The position numbers and the translations under genes are program-made. A stretch of DNA of 6,477 nt from an uncultured Clostridium sp. (lineage in GTDB: Bacteria > Bacillota > Clostridia > TANB77 > CAG-508), in NCBI GenBank assembly GCA_900556945.1, contig USQP01000045.1:1-6477 (forward strand), in the 5' to 3' direction. Below the pieces are notes generated by a model. The model was not told the DNA's origin, made no database searches, and worked only from the letters and a program-made list of their open reading frames with translations. Shown here one piece after another: positions 1 through 4,600 of this stretch (the stretch's first letter is position 1; each line of letters starts with the position of its first letter).

Positions 1-32
1 CTCGTGGGCTCGGAGATGTGTATAAGAGACAG
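1..32 (+). other. Nextera (Tn5) adapter remnant, left end
   Basis: These 32 bases match the Illumina Nextera read-2 tagmentation adapter, lacking its first two bases, and end in the 19-bp Tn5 mosaic end AGATGTGTATAAGAGACAG. They are library sequence, not genome. Read on the plus strand they encode the artefact peptide MCIRDR, and any protein predicted across them is spurious. The biological sequence begins at position 33, where the ppaC reading frame is cut. Confidence 0.97.
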
Positions 33-812
33 ATTTAATATATCTGTAATAGCTAAAACAAATAAATCTAATCCGCTTTTCGTAATTTCATTATTAATTG
101 CATTTTCCAATTCTTCTTGTCTTTTTAGTACATCTGATATTGATACTGTATTCACTTGTGCAATAACTAATTTTGTAGTACCTTTTTCTAATGTTTTTGC
201 ATCTAAATTAACTAATTGCTCCGCTGTAAAATCATCTAAGTCTGTTCCTGCATTTAACATTTCTAAACCATATTGATTCACATCAATTTTGGCTATTGTA
301 CTAAGCTCTGCCAATGCTTTTTTATCATGTTCTGTTGTAGTTGGTGACTTTAATAGTAATGTATCTGATATAATTGCACTTGCCATCAATATTGCTTCCT
401 CTTTGCCAATCTCAAATCCTTTGCCCTTATATTCTTGAAATAGAATAGTTGCCGTACATCCATATGGTCTGGCTGTATAATATAGAGGGTCTGATGTCTC
501 AAAATTAGCTATTCTGTGATGATCTACTACTTCAATAATTTTTGCTTTCTCTATCCCAGCTACACTTTGACAAAATTCATTATGATCCACCATAATAACT
601 TTTTGACCTTCTTCTACTTTTTCAATTAATTCTGGTGCTTCTATTTCTAAATAATCTAACACATACTGTGTTTCTTTACCAACTTTTCCTAATCGAACAG
701 CTTTGCTATTATCCTGTCCGTTTTTCTTATTTAATCTTTCTTTTACTATACTTGAACAAATTGAGTCCGTATCTGGATTTTTATGTCCAAAAATCAAAAT
801 TTTTTCTTCCAT
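33..812 (-). CDS. ppaC: Manganese-dependent inorganic pyrophosphatase (family II), 3'-truncated
   Basis: Hydrolyses cytosolic pyrophosphate to two phosphates, which pulls biosynthetic reactions forward. 260 codons are present; the frame stays open to the adapter junction. From memory the Bacillus subtilis protein is about 309 residues, so roughly the last 50 are missing, including the conserved SRKKQ substrate-binding motif of the C-terminal DHHA2 domain. The N-terminal DHH domain is complete: GHKNPDTDS at residues 9-17 (metal ligands H10, D14, D16), VDHNE at 75-79 (D76), the family-defining DHH at 97-99, and ISD at 148-150 (D150). Alignment by eye to PpaC is strong throughout, for example HHRIANFET and LDLFVLAITDIL. 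The ATG at 812-810 has AAGGAG (820-825) 7 nt upstream. It lies 119 bp downstream of hslO on the same strand and appears to have its own promoter with a palindrome over the -10. No internal stop or frameshift was seen. Confidence 0.97.
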
Positions 813-885
813 TTTTCTTCTCCTTTTTATAATCTTTTTTATTATTTATATGATATAAGAAATCACTAATTTTTTATATTCCCTA

Positions 886-901
886 TGTATATTAATATAC
901 A
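886..901. promoter_or_regulatory. 16-bp perfect palindrome, possible operator
   Basis: TGTATATTAATATACA is a perfect 16-bp inverted repeat with no spacer. It overlaps the predicted -10 box of the ppaC promoter, a position where a dimeric repressor would block transcription. The composition is pure AT apart from two G/C pairs, so chance occurrence in this genome is a real possibility. I cannot assign a regulator. Confidence 0.35.
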
Positions 902-922
902 ATATTTTTTATTTAAAGACAA
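894..922 (-). promoter_or_regulatory. Predicted sigma-A promoter of ppaC
   Basis: On the minus strand TTGTCT (922-917) and TATATT (899-894) are separated by 17 bp. The match to consensus is moderate. The -35 lies about 10 bp beyond the hslO stop codon. No T-tailed hairpin follows hslO, so ppaC may also receive read-through from hslO. Confidence 0.45.
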
Positions 923-931
923 GTATATTGG

Positions 932-1819
932 CTACTTTTCTAATTTTGATTTTACTATTTCTTCTAATTCTTCTTTTGAAAAATTATATTTCTTATTGCA
1001 AAAGTGACATATAAGCTCTGCTTTTTCATCTTCTTCAATAATTTGCTTTATTTGTGAATCCTCTAACGTTTTTAATCCATCAGCCATATGTTCTTTTGAA
1101 CAATCACATTCATAGATTGGTATAAGCTCTTCCTCTATTACTTTTATCTTTTCATCGCCAGTTACCTTCTTTGCTATTTCTGATAAACTTAAGTTTTCAT
1201 CTAACATTTTAGAAATTGCTCCTGCTTTAAAAATAAACTGTTCTACTTTTGAGATTTCTTCTTCTGTTGCATCTGGCATTGGATGAATTAAATATCCACC
1301 TGCCCTCTTCACGCCATCTTTATTGACTAATACCCCTAATGCAACGGCAGAATTTCTTTGTTCAGAATGAACAAAATAATTGGTAAAATCATCTGCTATT
1401 TCTCCCGAGGTTAATGGCGATATTCCTATATATGGTTCTTTTAAGCCAAGATCTTTTATCACATTAATATATCCTTCTTGTCCTACTGCCCCTCCTACAT
1501 CTAACTTTCCAAATTCATTCAGAGGCAAATCAACATGAGGATTTTCAACATATCCCTTTACCCTCGGAAAATTATTAGCTGTAGTTAGCATTGTACCTAT
1601 CTTTCCATTTCCTTTTAATTGTATGGTTAATCTATCTGTACTATTTTTCATTTCTTGTGCCATTATACTGGTAATTGTAAGTAATCTTCCAAATGTTGCC
1701 GTAGCTAATGGACTTAAATCATGAATTTTTCTTGCCTTTTCTACTAATTCTGTAGTATTTGCACATACAATTGATATCTTTCCATCATATGCTAAAAATT
1801 TTATAATTTTGTCGTTCAT
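932..1819 (-). CDS. hslO: Hsp33 redox-activated molecular chaperone
   Basis: Cytosolic holdase chaperone that is inactive when reduced and zinc-bound. On oxidative stress it forms disulfides, releases zinc and binds unfolding proteins. At 295 residues it has the normal family length. The N-terminal substrate-binding domain (about 1-180) carries family-typical stretches such as GKLDVGGAVGQEGYI near 104-118 and TSGEIADDFTNYF near 137-149. The C-terminal redox switch is complete: C238-x-C240, a 30-residue linker, and C271-x-x-C274. The ATG at 1819-1817 is preceded by AGGAG (1826-1830) 6 nt upstream; the stop is TAG. Transcription probably starts near 1844 from the promoter at 1851-1879, which lies back to back with the promoter of the plus-strand glycosyltransferase operon. 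Its presence fits an anaerobe needing protection against oxygen exposure. Confidence 0.97.
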   Translation of the reverse strand: MNDKIIKFLAYDGKISIVCANTTELVEKARKIHDLSPLATATFGRLLTITSIMAQEMKNSTDRLTIQLKGNGKIGTMLTTANNFPRVKGYVENPHVDLPLNEFGKLDVGGAVGQEGYINVIKDLGLKEPYIGISPLTSGEIADDFTNYFVHSEQRNSAVALGVLVNKDGVKRAGGYLIHPMPDATEEEISKVEQFIFKAGAISKMLDENLSLSEIAKKVTGDEKIKVIEEELIPIYECDCSKEHMADGLKTLEDSQIKQIIEEDEKAELICHFCNKKYNFSKEELEEIVKSKLEK

Positions 1820-1850
1820 GTTCCTCTCCTCTTTCTATTTTATCTTTTAT

Positions 1851-1879
1851 ATTTTAATACATTTTATTGTTTTTTTCAA
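1851..1879 (-). promoter_or_regulatory. Predicted sigma-A promoter of hslO
   Basis: On the minus strand TTGAAA (1879-1874) and TAAAAT (1856-1851) are separated by exactly 17 bp. The expected start is near 1844, giving a leader of about 25 nt containing the ribosome binding site. Its -35 box is only 3 bp from the -35 box of the divergent promoter at 1883-1911. Confidence 0.65.
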
Positions 1880-1882
1880 GTA

Positions 1883-1911
1883 TTTACATTCATGCTATAT
1901 CGTGCTATTAT
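1883..1911 (+). promoter_or_regulatory. Predicted extended -10 promoter of the glycosyltransferase-phosphatase operon
   Basis: TTTACA (1883-1888), a 17-bp spacer and TATTAT (1906-1911), with a TGn extended -10 motif immediately upstream of the -10 (TGC, 1903-1905). The expected start falls near 1918, inside the Shine-Dalgarno region. The leader would then be only about 12 nt, unusually short. Confidence 0.6.
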
Positions 1912-1915
1912 ATAG

Positions 1916-1922
1916 AAGGAGG
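1916..1922 (+). promoter_or_regulatory. Ribosome binding site that fixes the glycosyltransferase start
   Basis: AAGGAGG ends 7 nt before the ATG at 1930. It selects this start over the in-frame TTG at 1867, which lies upstream of the predicted promoter and would add a 21-residue tail with no family similarity. Confidence 0.85.
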
Positions 1923-1929
1923 TTTTTTT

Positions 1930-2922
1930 ATGTATTCAAAAAAAATTAGTGTTATAGTTCCCGTATATAATCCTGGGACATTTTTACCTTTCTGTATAGA
2001 AAGCATAATAAATCAGACTTATAAAAATTTAGAAATTATATTAATAGACGATGGCTCTACAGATTCTTCTTTAAAAATCTGTGAAGAATATTCAAAAAAG
2101 GACCATCGTATAAAAGTAATCCATCAAGAAAATCATGGGATTTCCTATGTAAGAAATTTAGGGATTGAATCTGCTTCATCAGATTATATAAGTTTTATAG
2201 ATTCAGATGATATTATTTCGCCTTATTTTTACGAGCATTTATTGAATATACTTATTAATAACAATGCAGATATTGCGGAATGTTCCTTTACTAAATTGTC
2301 TGAAGCTGATATTACAAATTATACTTTTCCTGATTTTAATCCTCAAGAATTTTCCATATTTGATTCTATAGAATCATTACATAGGATTCATAATGAAAAT
2401 TTAGATATTTGCGTAAAATCGGTAATTGTATGTAATAAATTATACAAAATTTCTTTATTTGATGATATTCGTTTTCCCCTTGGAAAGCGTTATGAAGATG
2501 AACTTACTACTTATAAATTGTTCTACAAATCGAAAAGACTAGTTTCTTCTAGTGCTATTCTATATGGATATGTTCAACATAAATCTAGTTTTATGAATCA
2601 ACCTTTTAATGTTAATCGTTTAACCGCAATAGATGTTTACGAAAACTATATGTCTTTTTTTAGAGATTTAAAAGATAAGGAACTGATTGAAAAATGTGAA
2701 AGAAGATATCTTAGACTGTTATTTCAAATTTTAACTGAACTGGATTCTTCTAATTTTTCTGATAAATTATCTATACAAAAAACTTTACAGCAGAAATTCG
2801 ACAATATTTATGTACCCGATAACCCAGATGAAAAGTATACAGTGAAACCACTAAATATGTTGCAGTCCAAACTCTATTATTACAATAAATTTTACAAACT
2901 GTTAAATGGAGGTAACGAATGA
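1930..2922 (+). CDS. Family 2 (GT-A) glycosyltransferase, surface polysaccharide type
   Basis: Predicted cytosolic inverting glycosyltransferase that moves a sugar from a nucleotide-sugar donor; the acceptor cannot be read from sequence. The protein is 330 residues. The N-terminal GT-A fold has VPVYN at 10-14, the donor-binding IDDGSTD at 39-45, a region resembling NxGxSxARNxG at 68-78 (NHGISYVRNLG), and the metal-binding DSDD at 91-94. ED at 189-190 in RYEDELTT is the likely catalytic base region. The C-terminal part (about 230-330) is helical and poorly conserved, and there is no obvious membrane segment. It resembles capsule and exopolysaccharide transferases of the EpsJ/WcaA kind. The last codons overlap the downstream phosphatase start as ATGA (2919-2922), so the pair is translationally coupled. 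It lies on the plus strand while all flanking genes outside this pair are on the minus strand, consistent with an inserted accessory cassette, although base composition looks similar to its neighbours. Confidence 0.92.
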   Translation: MYSKKISVIVPVYNPGTFLPFCIESIINQTYKNLEIILIDDGSTDSSLKICEEYSKKDHRIKVIHQENHGISYVRNLGIESASSDYISFIDSDDIISPYFYEHLLNILINNNADIAECSFTKLSEADITNYTFPDFNPQEFSIFDSIESLHRIHNENLDICVKSVIVCNKLYKISLFDDIRFPLGKRYEDELTTYKLFYKSKRLVSSSAILYGYVQHKSSFMNQPFNVNRLTAIDVYENYMSFFRDLKDKELIEKCERRYLRLLFQILTELDSSNFSDKLSIQKTLQQKFDNIYVPDNPDEKYTVKPLNMLQSKLYYYNKFYKLLNGGNE

Positions 2923-3491
2923 AAGTTTTTTTAGTCCGTCATGGTCAAACCAAATGGAATGTAGAAAATCGACTACAAGGTTGTGTAGATATTCCACTAA
3001 ATAGCACTGGCATTAAGCAAGCTCATATTTTAGCTAACAATATTGAAGATCTTAATTATGATTTAATTATTTCTTCTCCTCTTGGCAGAGCATTAGAAAC
3101 CGCAAAAATTATTAATAAAAAATCTGCTCCGCTTATTACAGATCCATCCTTAAAAGAAAGAAATTTCGGTTTTTTAGAGGGTGTCTTTGGTACAGATTAT
3201 GATAAGAATTTATATTGGGATTACAACAAAAATTATAAAAATAAAGACGTTGAACCGATACAAGAATTTTTTGATAGAATTCATTCTTTTTTAAAAAATT
3301 TGTGTCAAAAATATCCAGACAAAAATATTTTGATTGTTACTCATAATGGTGTGAATATAGCCGCAAATTGCTATTTTAATGGTTTTCCGCATAATATGGA
3401 TTTATTAGGAATCACCTTAGATAATTGTTCCTATGTTGAATATGATTCGACTAAAATCATTGCCCATGAAAAAACGGATGAATTAAGATAA
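2919..3491 (+). CDS. Histidine phosphatase family protein (phosphoglycerate mutase-like)
   Basis: Branch 1 histidine phosphatase, 190 residues, expected to be cytosolic and to work through a phosphohistidine intermediate. The catalytic set is present: RHG at 7-9 with nucleophile H8, N17 and R18 in the following helix start, R57 in SSPLGRALETA, acid E80 in KERNFGFLEG, and H142 in VTHNG. The length and the KERNFGFLEG motif fit broad-specificity phosphatases such as PhoE, CobC or GpgP better than true 2,3-bisphosphoglycerate-dependent mutases, which are about 230-250 residues. The ATG overlaps the stop of the upstream glycosyltransferase by 4 nt, with GGAGG (2908-2912) 6 nt upstream, so the two are probably made together. 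The substrate is unknown; a sugar phosphate from the partner pathway is plausible. The 3' end overlaps the convergent GpgS-like gene by 9 bp. Confidence 0.93.
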   Translation: MKVFLVRHGQTKWNVENRLQGCVDIPLNSTGIKQAHILANNIEDLNYDLIISSPLGRALETAKIINKKSAPLITDPSLKERNFGFLEGVFGTDYDKNLYWDYNKNYKNKDVEPIQEFFDRIHSFLKNLCQKYPDKNILIVTHNGVNIAANCYFNGFPHNMDLLGITLDNCSYVEYDSTKIIAHEKTDELR

Positions 3492-3507
3492 TTTATCCGT
3501 TCTTTTT
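3469..3507. terminator. Bidirectional intrinsic terminator shared by convergent genes
   Basis: The arms 3473-3485 and 3489-3501 form a 13-bp stem with one G-T wobble and a 3-nt AGA loop. On the plus strand it is followed by TCTTTTT. On the minus strand the A-run 3469-3474 gives a T6 tail. It therefore suits termination from both sides. Both TAA stop codons (3489-3491 plus, 3485-3483 minus) lie within the stem. Confidence 0.85.
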
Positions 3508-4130
3508 AATATTGCCCTCATGACTTCTGTACACATGGCTTGTAACAATCGCCAATCTTTTGATACATTTTCTATTTTCCCAATATGAACTTCTTCAATT
3601 CTTGCATTTAAAGCAGTCATGTCTAATAAAATTCCAATATCTACGCCATAATCTTTTTCTAATTCTATTTTTTCAAAAAACTCTTTTTTTCCTGCTATCA
3701 TTCCACTTAATGGCTGTTCATATTTCTTCATATTTGGAAATACAAGTGATAATAATGGTTGAGCTACTAAAAAGGTAACTCTCCCATGCTCTCTTTCAAA
3801 TCCGGCCTTAACAAAGTCTGCTTCTCCTTTTAAAATTGGATTGGCTAACAAATCTACTACCTCATCTTTATAATCTTTGATGTCACCATCTAGAAAGACA
3901 ACACACTCATTTTTAGCTTCTTTTATTCCCATCTCCATTGCATAACCTTTTCCTTGTTTGTCACAAAATATAACTTTAGCCCCTTCCTGTTCTGCTATTT
4001 CTTTTGTTCTATCTGTACTCAAATTGTTTACCACAATAATTTCACTTACATTTTTACTTTTTTTACAAATATTTATGACTGTTTTTATATTTTTCTCTTC
4101 ATTATAAGCTGGAATTATTACACTTATCAT
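3483..4130 (-). CDS. GpgS-like family 2 glycosyltransferase
   Basis: A 215-residue GT-A glycosyltransferase. Motifs in order: IPAYNEEKNI at 6-15, a donor-site region at 33-41 (VVNNLSTDR), KGYAMEMGI at 61-69, the metal-binding DGD at 81-83, then a block shared with glucosyl-3-phosphoglycerate synthases. That block comprises VKAGFERxxGRVT at 107-119, QPLLSLVFP at 124-132, QPLSGMIAGKKE at 139-150 and YGVDIGILLD at 161-170. Actinobacterial GpgS makes glucosyl-3-phosphoglycerate from UDP-glucose and 3-phosphoglycerate, and this block is the basis for the call. The protein is much shorter than actinobacterial GpgS (over 300 residues). The His-containing loop near the mycobacterial H258 is not clearly preserved; the aligned stretch reads HIGKIEN at 182-188. 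Donor and acceptor therefore remain open; a dolichyl-phosphate sugar synthase-like role is the alternative. The ATG at 4130-4128 has GGAG (4140-4143) 9 nt upstream. It is a single-gene unit with its own strong promoter. Confidence 0.85.
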   Translation of the reverse strand: MISVIIPAYNEEKNIKTVINICKKSKNVSEIIVVNNLSTDRTKEIAEQEGAKVIFCDKQGKGYAMEMGIKEAKNECVVFLDGDIKDYKDEVVDLLANPILKGEADFVKAGFEREHGRVTFLVAQPLLSLVFPNMKKYEQPLSGMIAGKKEFFEKIELEKDYGVDIGILLDMTALNARIEEVHIGKIENVSKDWRLLQAMCTEVMRAILKRTDKLS

Positions 4131-4205
4131 ATCTTATTTCTCCATTTCTTTATTCGATATTTTTAAGTTTTATCTAATGCTTTTTATTTTTTTCCCAATG
4201 TAAAA

Positions 4206-4234
4206 ATTATATCATATGCCTTAAAAATTGTCAA
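4206..4234 (-). promoter_or_regulatory. Consensus sigma-A promoter of the GpgS-like gene
   Basis: On the minus strand TTGACA (4234-4229) and TATAAT (4211-4206) are both perfect matches to consensus, separated by 17 bp, with TGA forming an extended -10 immediately upstream of the -10. The predicted start is near 4199. It is the best promoter match in the window. Confidence 0.88.
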
Positions 4235-4354
4235 TTACAGCCTCTTTTAAATTTAAAATAACTTGTAATTTAAAAGCATTGATATGGTAGCAACTATATC
4301 TATCATAATATCTGTATCTTCAATTTAATATTAGCAATTATAGCGTTAATATTC

Positions 4355-4400
4355 AAAAAACAAGAAGAATATCTTCTAAATTAAGATATTCTTCTTGTTT
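4355..4400 (-). terminator. Intrinsic terminator of the rpiB-wecA-rubredoxin operon
   Basis: Arms 4358-4375 and 4383-4400 are a perfect 18-bp inverted repeat around a 7-nt loop, starting 14 nt past the rubredoxin stop. In the minus direction the stem ends in a T6 run (4360-4355). The plus-strand side is also T-rich but interrupted, so any plus-strand activity would be weaker. Confidence 0.88.
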
Positions 4401-4413
4401 ACTTTTCATTTTA

Positions 4414-4569
4414 TTAATCTTGTTTTTGAAACATATCTTTTCCTACTCCACAAATTGGGCAAACCCAAGTATCTGGTATATCTTCGAAAGCTGTTCCTGG
4501 AGCAATCCCACTATCTGGATCTCCTTTTTCTGGATCATATACATATCCACAGGCTAAACATACATACAT
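4414..4569 (-). CDS. Rubredoxin
   Basis: A 51-residue cytosolic one-electron carrier with a single iron held by four cysteines, typical of anaerobes, where it passes electrons to rubrerythrins, superoxide reductases or flavodiiron proteins. Ligands are C4 and C7 in [10 protein letters not shown] and C37 and C40 in WVCPICG. The family hallmarks [15 protein letters not shown] (21-35) and GKDMF (43-47) are present. The acidic loop EKGDPDSG is conserved. Length matches the usual 50-55 residues. The ATG at 4569-4567 is preceded by AAGGAGG (4579-4585) 9 nt upstream. It begins 31 bp after the stop of the WecA-rubredoxin fusion, with no promoter or terminator between, so it is the last gene of that operon. 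Its protein is 26/50 identical to the fused rubredoxin domain, and its 3' end is nearly identical in DNA. No oxygen-detoxification partner gene is in the window. Confidence 0.95.
   Translation of the reverse strand: MYVCLACGYVYDPEKGDPDSGIAPGTAFEDIPDTWVCPICGVGKDMFQKQD
4429..4468 (-). repeat. Direct repeat copy 1 (3' part of free rubredoxin)
   Basis: These 40 bp match 4616-4655 at 37 positions, offset by 187 bp in the same orientation. They encode the WVCPxCGxGKDMF end of rubredoxin. Every conserved amino acid in the block uses the same codon in both copies. Confidence 0.9.
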
Positions 4570-4600
4570 CTTTCTTCACCTCCTTAGCCATTTTCTACTG

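Larger units (their letters stand above)
4131..4413. other. Intergenic region between rubredoxin and the GpgS-like gene
   Basis: 283 bp, very AT-rich. It holds the operon terminator (4355-4400) and the consensus promoter (4206-4234) with a roughly 68-nt untranslated leader (4131-4198). Between these two signals, about 4235-4354 has no assignable feature. A 17-codon minus-strand frame there lacks a good ribosome binding site, and an imperfect AATATTA/TAATATT inverted repeat (4327-4353) has no clear role. Confidence 0.7.

Noticed and set aside
4..276. 90-codon plus-strand frame starting in the adapter
   Set aside because: It begins inside Nextera adapter sequence and runs antisense to ppaC; its first residues are the known artefact peptide.
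1867..1929. Upstream TTG start adding 21 residues to the glycosyltransferase
   Set aside because: It lies across the predicted promoter, has no ribosome binding site, and the extension lacks family similarity, while ATG 1930 has AAGGAGG at ideal spacing.
4273..4304. Possible small minus-strand peptide gene between the terminator and the GpgS-like promoter
   Set aside because: Only 17 codons, with a weak ribosome binding site and no promoter of its own beyond the terminator. Chance is sufficient.
4327..4353. Imperfect AATATTA/TAATATT inverted repeat
   Set aside because: Seven AT-only base pairs with mismatches inside; expected by chance in this composition and not followed by a T-run.
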